Of a stretch of DNA of 64,000 nucleotides, positions 10,184 to 21,301 are shown piece after piece (position 1 is the stretch's first letter; each line of letters opens with the position of its first letter). The position numbers and the translations under genes were made by a program. The notes beneath the pieces were generated by a model that had not been told where the DNA came from, did not search any database, and saw only the letters and a program-made list of their open reading frames with translations. The stretch comes from Desmodesmus armatus (Eukaryota > Chlorophyta > Chlorophyceae > Sphaeropleales > Scenedesmaceae): positions 558,001-622,000 of the forward strand of contig VIIQ02000025.1 in the NCBI GenBank assembly GCA_007449985.2. The letters are read 5' to 3'.

Positions 10184-13100
10184 ATGGCATGCAGCAGGAT
10201 CAGCGAGCTGAGTTCTTCCTTGGTGGAGAAAGCCAAGGACAACAAGTCAGCTATCGCTGCAGTTGCAGCAGGAGCCACTGTTGTTGCTGGTGCCACACTC
10301 CTGTACAAGAGGCAGCAGGCCTTGGCTGTTCCTAAGGAAGGGCCTTGGCCTGTGTCCACCCTTCCAGCTGATGCCTACGATGCTGTGATCGTGGGCGCTG
10401 GACCGAGCGGTTCCACTACGGCCTATTACACAGCAAAGCAGGGCGCCAAGGTTGCACTGCTGGACAAGGCCACCTTCCCCAGGGGTGAGTGATTGGTGAT
10501 GGCGGGTGCGGTAACTCCTGATGCACCGACGCTCCAGACGCCAGGCCACAGCCGCCCATCATGCCGCCAATGATGGTTTGGTTTGAAAAACAATGATTAG
10601 GGGCAGTGGGCGGGTGGGCGCGGTAGTAGGTGTCAGGCAACAGCAGATACTGCTCCCTGACAGCTGTCAGATTGCAGCTGGATCAAGCAGGCTTAGGGAG
10701 CACACTGAGGGCATAAGAACCACATGTAAGCGCATGAAGTGTCCATCAGACCAGCAGCTGCAAGTGAAGGGGCCAACCCTGCAGCTGCATTCCCACCCGC
10801 TTGCCACAACAATGCAGCTGAACTTGCATTTCCGCAGCTGGAGTGGCGCACCAACTGCTGCGTTTGCTGCCTCGCCCATTTGTGCAGACAAGTACTGCGG
10901 TGATGCCGTGTGCACCCCCGCCATTAACATCCTGGAGGACATAGGGGTGCTCAAGGAGCTGATGGACAACAACGAGGCACACTTTGCTGACGCAGGTGGG
11001 CTGTGGGCTGAAAGTGCAATGCAGCGCTAACAACATGCTGCTCACAATCCCCTTCAGCGCGCAGGCCGCCATACCACAGCAGCAACACTGGCCCAGCTCA
11101 ATGCACGCAAGCCTTCACGATTGCCTGTGGCCGCAGGAGCGCTGTGATATCTTCCTTCATTGCTGTATCACCAGCCCACTTCCTGACTTGTGCGGCTGTG
11201 TGCATGACTGCTCCACTGCAGGTGGCTTTGTGTCCCCCATGGGCATCAGCTACATCGGAGCCAGCAAGGAGAAGCTGGGCCAGGCTGCCTGCTGTGCTGT
11301 GAAGCGCATCCACCTGGATGCACGCATTGCCAAGCGCGCAGCAGCAGTGGGCGCAGACCTCAAGGAGAACTTTGAGGTGTGTTAGACACAGGGAGTGCGC
11401 ACGCAGCAGTGTCTGCATGGCGCTGTTGAGAGGAGCATGGATGGGTCGGGGGGTTCAGCGGGTGGCAGCTGGGTATGAGAGGAAGCGACAGAAGACAGTG
11501 GGCAAGACAGTGGGGACAGTGAGCCAAGGAGCACGCACGCATTGCAGCGTCCTGTGTGCTATTCCAGGGGCAGTAAATCTTTATGTTCAAGGAATGTGTG
11601 GTGCCTCAAAAAGAGCTGCGCGGGACAGTCTGGCAATGACAGCTCAAAACTAGTGTACCATCCTTGCCAGACTGTCCCGTGCAGCTCCTTTGAAGCAACG
11701 CACATTTCCTGAACACAAAGATTGACTGCCCCTGGCAAACTGTCCAAGAGCACACAGACTTGGGGCAGTGTTTGTTGTATAATGCAGCCATGCAACCTGT
11801 CTGGGGCCTGCATGGCAGTGTGTGCGCACTCACAGTCGCCACCCCCCCGATGCTGACCCCGGCGGCCCCAGCTGTGCCCCCGAAAACCTGTTTGTGTGCC
11901 TTGTGTGGTGCTGTGCAGGTGACTGGCGCCACCTTTGACAAGGACACAGGCCTGTGGACCGTCACAGCAGCATCAGGTCAGCGAGGGGGGAGACACACAA
12001 CCAGCAGCCAACAGCTGTGCAGGCGCGCGCAATCGCAGCGCACACTTGACCCTTCAGCAGCTTGTCCTGCAGCCTTGTACTGGTGCCAGGCACAAGGGCT
12101 GGTCTGTTGCTGCCTGCACATCACTCTCACTCATCAGCAGACCAGCAGGCCTGCAGGCGGGGCTGACGTGCTTTGGGTACAGCCACACTCCCAGTGCCAG
12201 CACACCAGCCATCCGCCTTCGTCATATTGTGTGGGCAATGGCATGATGTCGATGGCGGTCATGTATGCACGCAGGTGCCAAGGTCAAGGGGCGTGTGCTG
12301 GTGTGTGCTGATGGTGCCACCAGCCAGCTGGCCACCAAGCTGGGCTACTGCACAGAGGCACCCCGTGGTGTGTGCAGCAGGGCGTTCGTGGCAGGCGGCA
12401 CCCACAACGCCAAGTTTGACGGCGTGTGCTTCTACCCCAAGTGGAGCCTGCCAGGATACGCAGCACTGTTCAGGTGCGCTGGGGCACCGTGCGGTGGGCT
12501 TTCAGGCAGCTGGGCTGGTTGGTGGAGGCTGGTTGAGTCTCTCCGTCGCAGGGTGGGATGTCGTCCTGAATGATGCAGCCGTAACAGCTGCGCATGCGCC
12601 AGGGAGGGAGGCCTCTCCCAGTACAGGGGTGTGAGTAACAACCCAGCAGCAGCTATGGGCTGAATTTCAACTGGGGCAGTCGGCCCAGGGTGGCAGGGGT
12701 GACTGGTGCTGACATGCCAACAGTGAACGGGACAGGTACGGCATGACAGCAGTAGTTGCAGCAGACAACAAATATTGTTGAGGCGTATGGACTAACCGTG
12801 CTGATGGATGTGCGCGTTGTGTGTGGCTGCGTGCAGGCACCCCAATGACGAGCTGAACTACTGCTACTACCTCATCCCCTGCGGCAAGCCCGGCTACTGC
12901 GGTGATGTGACAGAGAGCGACCTGGCACGCCTGCACAATGACGCCATCACAAAGGTGCGTGACCACACCTTTTGGGTCTTGCAGACAGTGCAGTCTGTGG
13001 AGCAGGTGTAGTGAGTCTGAACGGCTACAGCAACCTTCAAGCAAGGTTTGCTACCGGATACTATATTGTCAACACTCACCAGCACCTCTGAGACAACCAA

Positions 13101-14770
13101 CACCCGCCGGCATCCCAGACAGATGCCTGGGGGCATGCATGTGCACAGCTGCACTGTGTTCTGCCAGTCATGTTTATGGGGCAAGTCAGGTGCAGTCCAA
13201 CTCGTCCCCAGCCCTGTACAGCTAGGTGCAGCCTACAGCTATCATGGGCACCCAAGTGCAAGTCACATCAACACTGTTTGCGCACTATGAGCTTGGTCAC
13301 TGCGCCCTTTTTGATTACCGGGTCCCCCCTGTTGGCCTTCTCCACACACGCAGGACCCCTTCATCTCAGCAGCGCTGGGCCCCAATGCCAAGCTGGAGCG
13401 CATGCGTGCTGCTGCCCTGCGCCTGGGCAGTCAGGGCCTCACAGCCACACACGACGACCACCTGCTCATCATCGGTGACGCAGCTGGACACATCGACCCA
13501 CTCACCGGTAGGCTGCCAGGGGCGCATGTGGCTTGCAGAAGGGTGTTGCCGTCAAAAACCAGAACGCAGTACTTGCGCAGGCGTTGGAGGGGTTGGGTTG
13601 ACACCCAGCAGGCACACGACACACCCTGCACCACAAAGGTTGCACCTCACAATGCAACAGTGATGCAAGGCGTGTTGCTGCAGGCAGGGGTTGCTGATCT
13701 CATGCTGCAAGCCAAAACCGTCACATGCCACCTTGTCCACTTCAGTGTGGTCGAAGGTCCAGCTTGTCCGTTGCTTGGTGTGCGAGAAGACCGCACGTCT
13801 TTTGCAAGCGCGTGCTGACTATGGGGTGTTCCTGGTGCTGCTTCCTGCAGGTGAGGGCATCCACACCGCCATGATGGGTGGTAAGGCAGCAGCAGAGACC
13901 CTGGTGGACATGAGGTCAACAGGAGACTTCAGCAAGGCCAGCACAGCTCAGTACACACGCCGCTGGATGAGGGCCTTCGGCCACGACTTCCCCATGAGCA
14001 CCAAGTTTGCTGAGCTCATCTACAGGTAGGGCCGTGGGCGGGAAACATGATGCTGTTGCGCAAGGGTTGCAGGGCATGGCACTGGCTGGCACTGCTTCGG
14101 TTGGGTTTCATAGGGGACTCCTGTGCAGCACCGCTCAAGCTGGTGTGCGTGCAGACACAGTGCGAGGAGGACTCCTGCTGCAAGTTTCACGCATCTGCTG
14201 CTAGTGCGACATCTCATGGAGCCCGTTACTCAGCTATTCTCTGCAGAAGTTGCTGATCCGCTGCTGTTCGTCCTGGTGCCATCGCTGACAATTCCCCGTA
14301 TCCTGCAGGTACCCCATCATCATGGATGCCATGGCCTCTGAGGTTCAGCGCAAGGGAGATGCATTCATGGCCAAGTGGGCAGAGATCATGACATGCATGC
14401 AGCCCAAGACCTACTTCTTCAGGTCAGCACAGGGTTGGGATTCGGGTTCAGGGTGGTATGTGCAGGCAGGCAAGGGACTAGGGTCTGATATGCACCTACA
14501 AACATTGCGTCAGTGGGCCTTGGTGCGCACCCTGTTTTGTAAATCCAGTGCATCTGCAGCACCCCAGCTCTGAGTCAATTTGGGTCAGGATTCGAGATTG
14601 CTGTCTGCTTGGTTGGCGCGCTCATTGCTTTATCCTTGCGTGTTGTTGCTGCTGCTGCCTTGCTGCCCCGCAGGCCTGACGTTGCCCTGCAGCTTGGCTG
14701 GGCCATTGCGCGTGAGGTGTTTGAGCAGAAGGTGCTGCTCAAGGAGGACAAGTACGAGCTCAAGGCGTGA
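10184..14770 (+). CDS. Geranylgeranyl-reductase-family FAD-dependent oxidoreductase
   Basis: Ten exons join in phase to 492 residues: 10184-10484, 10888-10995, 11222-11376, 11919-11976, 12275-12473, 12837-12954, 13354-13507, 13851-14025, 14309-14422, 14674-14770. The ATG at 10184 opens a short polar leader and a hydrophobic segment (AIAAVAAGATVVAGATLLY), a likely membrane anchor. The FAD-binding Rossmann motif follows (DAVIVGAGPSGSTTAYYTA, about residue 66), then FPRDKYCGDAVCTPA, the DKxCG signature of the geranylgeranyl reductase/GGR family, the ADGATS motif, and the second FAD motif IIGDAAGHIDPLTGEG (about residue 360). Family members reduce isoprenoid double bonds or hydroxylate lipophilic substrates. 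The leader and the C-terminal half differ from chlorophyll-pathway ChlP, so I do not call it ChlP; the substrate is unknown. Intron 3 holds an inverted repeat. Only splice-site reading supports the exon borders, but phase is kept throughout. Confidence 0.9.
11564..11735. repeat. Imperfect inverted repeat (hairpin) in an intron
   Basis: Arms 11564-11636 (73 nt) and 11664-11735 (72 nt) are reverse complements with about nine mismatches and one gap by eye, many of them G-U compatible, around a 27-nt loop. It lies inside intron 3 (11377-11918) of the oxidoreductase gene. Both outer ends begin with the CCAGGGGCAGT motif and both inner ends with GGGACAGTCTGGCAA. It could be a miniature inverted-repeat transposon remnant or a long small-RNA hairpin of the kind known from Chlamydomonas introns. 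Confidence 0.8.
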
Positions 14771-16499
14771 GCAGGCAATGCACCTGTCTCCATCACGGAT
14801 GATCTTGCTGACTCAGCAGGTGCAAGACTCAAGTAGCCATGCTCCAGGCTGATTCTTGCACACCAGTCACTTCCTGGAGTCGGTGTTGTTCTGAGGCCCT
14901 GCGTGACGCATGGCCACCTGAGGGAAGGTGGCTGCACCTTGTGGTTTGAATCAAAGCAGTGGTGTACGTGTGCTGCTGACTGTGACGTTGCGGCATTATG
15001 CTGGCTGCACTGTGCTGTGAGAGCTGTGCCTAGTGACTCAATCCTGAGTGTGCAGTGTGGTCAGTGAGTGTGAGGGGTGATCACTCAGCATCACCAATCT
15101 GCTGTGAGCCTGCCAGGCGTGGGCCACAGCTGTGAAGATAATTGCAGGAGCAGGAGAAGGGCTGGGATGCGTGCAGCCGTACTGCAGTGATGTTGTGCTA
15201 GCAGCAAGTGTCACTCACACCTGTGTGTGAGTGCAGCAGTGTTTGACAAGCTTGACAACCAGAGACAACAGACCGCACGCTGTTCGGGCATGCCTGGGTG
15301 CGGGGCCTGGAGCAGTTGCCAAGCTTCAGGTGGTGTGAAGGGCCCGCCCCAGCTTCAGCCATGCCCACAGCGCCTTTTGACCGAGACAGCAGCTAGAGGG
15401 TGAGTGTCCTGATAAGCCCCTGGGTATCTCCAGAGTCGTCAAACTGTGCTGTGAGGGAAGCCAGCACAGTCGTCCAGTCTGCGACTGTGTCGGGCAGTCT
15501 GGCGCATGTGTTGTTGGTGCGCAAGTAACGGTGCGGCTGCACCTCGCGTGTGCCTGCTTTTTCGTTGCGCTTCCTGTGGTCCCACACATGTGTGGGAGGA
15601 AGCCGAGTCTAGCATGTCTGTACTGGTTCTGTGCATCCACAGCCGTATACGCTGCATGCAGTGCAGACCAGTGTGTTGAGGTGTCTGCTGTGACACCCTG
15701 TTGTGAGTGCCACCCTCGTGCCACCCAGTGTTGTCCAGCAGTGTTGTCCAGCAGCTGCATAAGCTGCTGCCGCTGCTACGATGAAACAATATCCCATGGA
15801 CATGGTAACAGCAAGCAATGCCGTCTCAACTCGTATCGCATTTTCTGAGCTGGTGCGGTCTCCTACCATGCTTACAAAAGCTCAAGGGTCAAACAGGTCT
15901 TGTGTTGCTGTGCGCAGCCAAAGATGTGTCATAGTACCGGGCAGGGCGGGAATTGGACCCGCCACAGTGTGCAGCGTGCTGCAGCACTGATGGCAACCAG
16001 CCAGCCCTGATGGTGTGGTGCTCAGTGCCGTGAGAGACACTGAGCAGCGGTCAGCCCCGGCAGTGGAGCATCACTCCGCACCACACACATGACTTCTGTA
16101 ACATCAGGCAACACTTGTGCAGTACAGCACTTGAAAGGCACACATGCATGCTTTGCAACAACATTGGTGGTCCATTGGAGCGCTTACATAGCAGTTGCAG
16201 GCACACAACATGCTTTCGTTGGCGCAGCCTGGCCCAAATACCAGCAGCAGGGCGCCAATGACTCTGGCTAGTGTGGTGACACTGTTGCAGAGGTCCATGA
16301 GGGCATGAGGTACACTGCTATGCCTTTCGTGCATATAACTGCGTTATCAATGCCTGGCAGTGCTGCCAATGCCAGCCATAACAATTGCGCTTCGAAACAA
16401 GGCCGGCAGGAGCTTCTGCAGGCGTGCTTACCGTAAAAAGTGTGCTTACCCTGGAAGGGGGCAGAGAAGGCCTCCGAGGCCAGTGGCAGATTGATGAAT
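14771..16499. other. Downstream region of the oxidoreductase gene, no further gene seen
   Basis: The first kilobase is G/T-rich on the plus strand (many TGTG and GTGTGCTG tracts), as in the 3' untranslated regions of other plus-strand genes in the window, and is probably the 3' UTR of the oxidoreductase. A TGTAA motif at about 16096 could be its poly(A) signal, but this would make a long UTR. The rest holds only short, compositionally biased open frames. Confidence 0.4.
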
Positions 16500-18190
16500 A
16501 CTTCAAGTCGCCAGGAGACACCGTGCGCCGGTAGGCAGGCCCCTCACCCTCAGGCCTCCCCCACCAGCAGACAGACAGGGATGGGGCTTCGGCCCAGGTG
16601 TGGACACCCGGCGCCTGGCTCACCACCCCTTCTTGCTGCTGGCTTCATGGGAGCGGCTCTGGAGGGGACTGCACAATGAGAAGGGCCTTGGGACAGAGGT
16701 TGCGGCATTGGACACCGGGCCCTCCAGAGCCCTCTTCCCTGCAGCCAGTGGCAGGCGGGGTGGTGTACAGGCCCCAGGCAAGCACATCTGGGGCCTGTAC
16801 ACCACCCCACCTGCCACTGGCTGCAGGGAAGAGGGCTCTGGAGGAGGAGGGCTGCGTCCCAGCTTGAAACCACTTACCTCTTGTCGCCAGATGACAAGGA
16901 GCGCCGGCAGACAGGCCCCCGAAGGCAACCTCAAGCCTCCCCCACCAGCAGACAGACAGGGATGGGGCTTCAGCCCAGGTGTGGTGACCCTGGCGCCTGG
17001 CTCACCGTCCCTTCTTGCTGCTGGCTTCACGGGAGAGGCTCTGGAGGGAGCCTAGGGGGGGGGGGGAGGGCAGGAATGGGGCATTCAACCCCAGGCCTCC
17101 ACGCCTGGGGCCTGCACACCACCCCTGTCGGCTGCCGGCTTGAGGGGAGAGGGCTCTGGAAGGGGTCTTGGGGTTGGCGCAAGGTCTCCACGCAGCTTGC
17201 AACAACTTACCTCACTAATAGCCAGAAGATCGCAAGCGCCGGTAGACAGTCACATTCGAAGGCAACCCTCAAGCCTCCCCCACCAGCAGACAGACAGGGA
17301 TGGGGCTTCAGCCCAGGTGTGGAGTCCTGGCGCCTGGCACACCATCCCTTCTTGCTGCTGGCTTCACGGGAGAGGCTCTGGAGGGGGCCTAGAGGTAGGG
17401 GGCGAGGACAGGGATGGGGCATTCAACCCCAGGCGTCCCCGCCTGGGGTCTGCACACCACCCCCGCTGCTGCTGGCTTGAGGGGAGAGGGCTCTGGAAGG
17501 GGTCTTGGGGTTGGTTGCAGGGTCTCTATCCAGCTTGAAACAACTTACCTCAGTCGCCAGAAGACAGAGAGCGCCGGTAGACGTGCCCCCTTGAAGGCAA
17601 CCCTCAAGCCTCCCCCACCAGCAGACAGACAGGGATGGGGCTTCGGCCCAGGTGTGATGACCCTGGCGCCTGGCACACCGTCCCTTCTTGCTGCTGGCTT
17701 CACGGGAGAGGCTCTGGAGGGAGCCTAGGGGGGGGGGGGGAAACAGGGATGGGGCATTCAACCCCAGGCCTCCACGCCTGGGGTCTGCACACCACCCCTA
17801 GCCCCAGGCAGGGGCCTGCTGCTGACTTGAGGGGAGAGGCTCTGGAAGGGGTCTTGGGGTTGGCGCAGGGTCTCTGTGCAGCTTGATACAGCTTACCTCA
17901 AATCGCCAGAAGACAGAGAGCGCCGGTAGACATGCCCCCTTGAAGGCAACCCCTCAGGCCTCCCCCACCAGCAGACAGACAGAGGTGGGGCATTTAGCCG
18001 CAGGTGTGGAGACCTGGGGCCTGCACACCACCCGACTGCTGCTGGCTTCACGGGGGAGGCTCTGAAGGGGCCTAGAGATGGGGCATTCGACCCCAGGCCT
18101 CCACGCCTGGGGCCTGCACGCCACCCCTGTCTGCTGCTGGCTTGAGGGGAGAGGGCTCTGGTAGGGGTCTTGGGAGGGAGGGCCTCTTGC
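16500..18190. repeat. Tandem array of five units of about 335-380 bp
   Basis: A marker sequence (CAGACAGACAGGGATGGGG, or the variant with AGAGG) recurs at 16568, 16948, 17287, 17622 and 17972, spacings of 380, 339, 335 and 350 bp. Each unit also repeats a block like CGCCAGAAGACAGAGAGCGC, a block ending CTTGCTGCTGGCTTCACGGG, runs of 6-12 G, and a short palindrome (CCCCAGGC ... GCCTGGGG). A minus-strand splice-donor-like AGGTAAG recurs in units 2-5, but the frames around it contain stops. Long open frames in the array on both strands reflect the repeat period rather than a known protein. The array may be a minisatellite or repeated exons of a noncoding transcript. Confidence 0.85.
16721..16844. 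repeat. Near-perfect 57-bp-arm hairpin inside the tandem array
   Basis: Left arm 16721-16777 and right arm 16788-16844 are reverse complements at 56 of 57 positions, with a 10-nt loop (GCAAGCACAT). The single mismatch (C against T) would still pair as G-U in one RNA orientation. The hairpin sits in the first array unit; the other units have only the short CCCCAGG-type stem at the matching place, so this copy seems to have arisen by an inverted duplication. Confidence 0.9.
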
Positions 18191-19455
18191 AGTTCTGCAG
18201 AGTGCCCCCTGAGCGGGGGCTTCAAGATGACGGCTGTGGCTGGAGGCTGGGCTTCTTGGCTCTCAATGGCAGAGGCACACTGTGGCAAAGGGAAGCTCCG
18301 TAGAGCGGCAGGGGCATGCACACCACAAGAAAAAAACTCAGCAGCTGCTTGCAAGTTTGGTAAGGTGCTGCCAGGGAGGGGACAGACAATGTGGGCCCGA
18401 AGCTATCCAACACTGGCAATGGCTGTCACACCAACACCAAGTTCTGCTGCTTTCTCACCTGCTGGAATGTCCCGTGTGGTGGCTCCCGCTTCCATGCTGG
18501 GTGAGTGTGCCAGACTAGCCAGCCAACAAACGGCCGCCACTTAATGGTCTGGATGTTACCGTTGTGCGGCCGCTGGCACACTCCCGCCTCCTCAGACAGA
18601 CCCCCAGCATAGCTGGCACCCTTTGTAGGGGACGAGCGACGTGTGCAAGGTCTGGAGCCCTGTGCAGGGTATTCCGCCTTGAGTAAATACTCACGTCTTG
18701 TGGGTCTGTTTGAGGCGCGTGTAGCATGGTGGTGGAGTGGGTGGGTAGCAGCTTGGCAGGGATCCGGATGTCATGCCTGCACAGCAGCCACATGCACAAG
18801 TTTTGGGTCGGTGTAGGTATTTTTGGGGTTCGAGATGTACCGGAAAGCTGGAGCTACATGCACATGAGCGGCTACTTCAGGCAGAGGTGGAGCTAGCTGC
18901 TGCTGCTGTTGCTTGCCCGCTGCTGCCTGCAGGCACCTCTCGCTGCTGTTGAATATGTCCCCAGTATGTGTCGAAAGCCAATCATGGCGTACCTGTTGCG
19001 CCTGCCAGCTGCCACTCGCCACCTTCCTCCCAGCAATCTTTCTCCAGCTCCAACTCGCACTGTCCTCCCTATCGCCAGCCAGCAGCTTATTTGACAGGTT
19101 CTGCATGCGAAAGATGAACACGGAAACAATACGCGACACCCACCCTGCACAGGCACTCTAGTACTGCTGGCACAACAACAGTGGACAAAATGTACATGTG
19201 GAATACACATTGAGCTGTGAAGGCAAGCTTGGCTGAGAGGATGAGTTTATCAAATCCACTTGGAGCGTCCGGATTTTATGGTTGCGGATAGTGCGCGCTC
19301 CTTGCAAAAACCCAGAACCACGGGGCGTCAATTGTGCCGCTTCCAATTCCGAGCAGAACTCAAGCCGTACTTTGTGTTATCATGACTTCAAAGTGTGTTA
19401 TCAATGTGTTGGGGCTGCAGCATGCTTGGGTTTCGCCCACTTCAGTGCCGCATGG

Positions 19456-19535
19456 TGTACAGTACCTGAGTACACTACAGTACGTACTGTACTGTGTACA
19501 ACAGTACTTCAGCACTGTGTACAGTACTGTTGTAA
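19456..19535. repeat. GTAC-rich palindromic cluster
   Basis: This 80-bp stretch packs repeated ACAGTAC/GTACTGT words, including the perfect palindromes ACAGTACGTACTGT and ACAGTACTGT, and can fold back in several registers. A smaller GTACTGTACTTTACTGTAC element lies near 34160. No function is evident. Confidence 0.7.
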
Positions 19536-20049
19536 TAAGATCGCAGAGGCTGAAGCTGCCGTGTCTGTCAACGGAAACAAGTGTATAGTGATGCATATGC
19601 ATGTGCAGCTGAAGCTAGACGAGGCCCCCCAACCCTTGGCTCACTGTGACATGAAGGTGACTGGCCAGTTGCTGCCCTTCTGCTGGGCTGGATGTTGCAT
19701 CAAAGCTCCACTGTGATGATCGATGCTGGGTCATGCTGGCTGTCCCTCCTGCTGGGCTGGGCTGACCTGAGATGTAGCTGCTGTCGTAACAAAACTGGTG
19801 TACAGGTTGAGGGTGATTGCTGATGCACTTTAGGCCCTGGATGGGTGGGCTGGCTGAGCGGCAGCAGGTGTCCCTGGGGCACTGTGTGACTAGCTCCTCA
19901 ACACTGCACCAGAGGCACAGTGGTGCATTACAACAGAAAACAGCACTGCAGCACCTTGCAGACACTAACTGCTGTGGTGGAAAGTACAGAGTTGCAACCT
20001 GCTGGAACTCAGCCAATGCACTGCGTAACCCACCAGCCCGGGCCGAAGG

Positions 20050-20054
20050 TTACA
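20050..20054 (-). terminator. Candidate poly(A) signal (TGTAA) of the first VIT/VWA gene
   Basis: TGTAA on the minus strand lies about 1.25 kb past the stop at 21302, close to the point where the C/A-rich plus-strand composition ends. TGTAA is the usual chlorophyte poly(A) signal; a five-base motif is weak evidence on its own. Confidence 0.3.
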
Positions 20055-21301
20055 ATGGCCGCAAGCATTACCACTTGCTGCTGACAGCCGCACAGAGCAT
20101 GCAAACCAGAAGCCCTGCTGCCAGGCCTCTTGCAGCACAGCGGTCGCCTTTGACAAGTACCTTTAACAAAGTACAAAAGTAGGCACACAAATGTGCAGCA
20201 AACCCAACAGGACTCCACCAAGACAAAGACAGCAGGAAGCAGCAACTCCCAACATATGAAATGGCTGTGCAGCTTGTGTATTTCGCTCTATCATACAGCT
20301 GTGCAGAACATGTGCCTGCACCGCGAACGGCATCCTCCTCCTGGTGTGCGCTGGGATACTGCCACTGCCAGTGGCCTGATCATGATACATGCATTGTGTG
20401 CGGCTCCCAACCACTTGCACAGCATGTGAGGGTGCACTATAGCCAGCTGCTGCATCTATGTACACAATCCGTATCAGGAAGCAACTGCTACTCAACTGAA
20501 GGCGGTCCTGCTTGATCACCCAGCCTGCCTGGCCCTTTCCAAGAAGCAAGAGAACACTGAATAACAACGCAGAAAAGAAAAGGCTGACTACGCAGTTGAT
20601 GGTGCAGCGCTGGTGCGAGATGATGCAGGTGGGGCAGGCACACCAGGAGGCCCACCTGATGTCCTGTGCCAAACTCTCAGCATACAGTCACAGTGCGTGC
20701 TGCAGGGGTGCGTGCAATGTGCCAGATAGATGCACTAGTGCTGAGGCGGCCAGCATGCGGCAACTGCACAGCGGGCTTGCCTGGACGGCATGTGACGTCC
20801 AGTGAATCACTGGCAATGCCCTACACAGTCACAGCCCTGACTGCACTCCTGGCCTGACACACACACTCAGACGCATGAAGAGGGTGATGAGAGCACTGCG
20901 GCTCACGCAAGCTGTGTGTTGACCACTTCTCACAAAAAGAAAAAGAAGCAGACCTCTGGCGGGGCGCTCACCCGCAGTGCCACAAGGGTTCACACTCCGA
21001 CTATGCAAGCTTTGACTGCACGCGCTCTTGGGGATCCTGCACGAGATCAACCTGAGACATATGCAAACCGCTGGCAGCCAGTGGGATACAAGCCAGCCAC
21101 TGGCAGTCAATACTGCCATGACTGTGTACATTGTGCATGACGGTCAGCACAGCTGTACATGCAGCTGGCAGCCACACAGGACCACAACCCAAATTCATAG
21201 TAGGTGTGAGGCCCTCACAGGCGCAGCCCTTGGAGGCGCAGTGACATCAGCAACCACAGCAACAACGGCAGCAACAAAACAATATATCACACTGAAGACA
21301 A

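Larger units (their letters stand above)
18191..21301. other. Region without recognised gene; right part is probably 3' UTR of the first VIT/VWA gene
   Basis: From about 19900 to 21301 the plus strand is C/A-rich, as expected for 3' untranslated sequence of the minus-strand VIT/VWA gene that stops at 21302. From 18191 to about 19900 composition is mixed and I see no domain, no consistent exon chain and no RNA gene. Open frames of 100-170 codons occur on both strands without recognisable motifs. Confidence 0.4.

Noticed and set aside
10184..14770. Assignment as chlorophyll-pathway geranylgeranyl reductase (ChlP)
   Set aside because: It shares the family FAD motifs but has a hydrophobic leader and a different C-terminal half, and no transit peptide; only the family name is justified.
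15930..15970. tRNA-like T-arm (GGCGGGAATTGGACCCGCC)
   Set aside because: The stem is present but no acceptor, D or anticodon arms can be placed around it.
16500..18190. Possible CRISPR array
   Set aside because: The units are about 340 bp with internal substructure, not short repeats with unique spacers, and the genome is eukaryotic.
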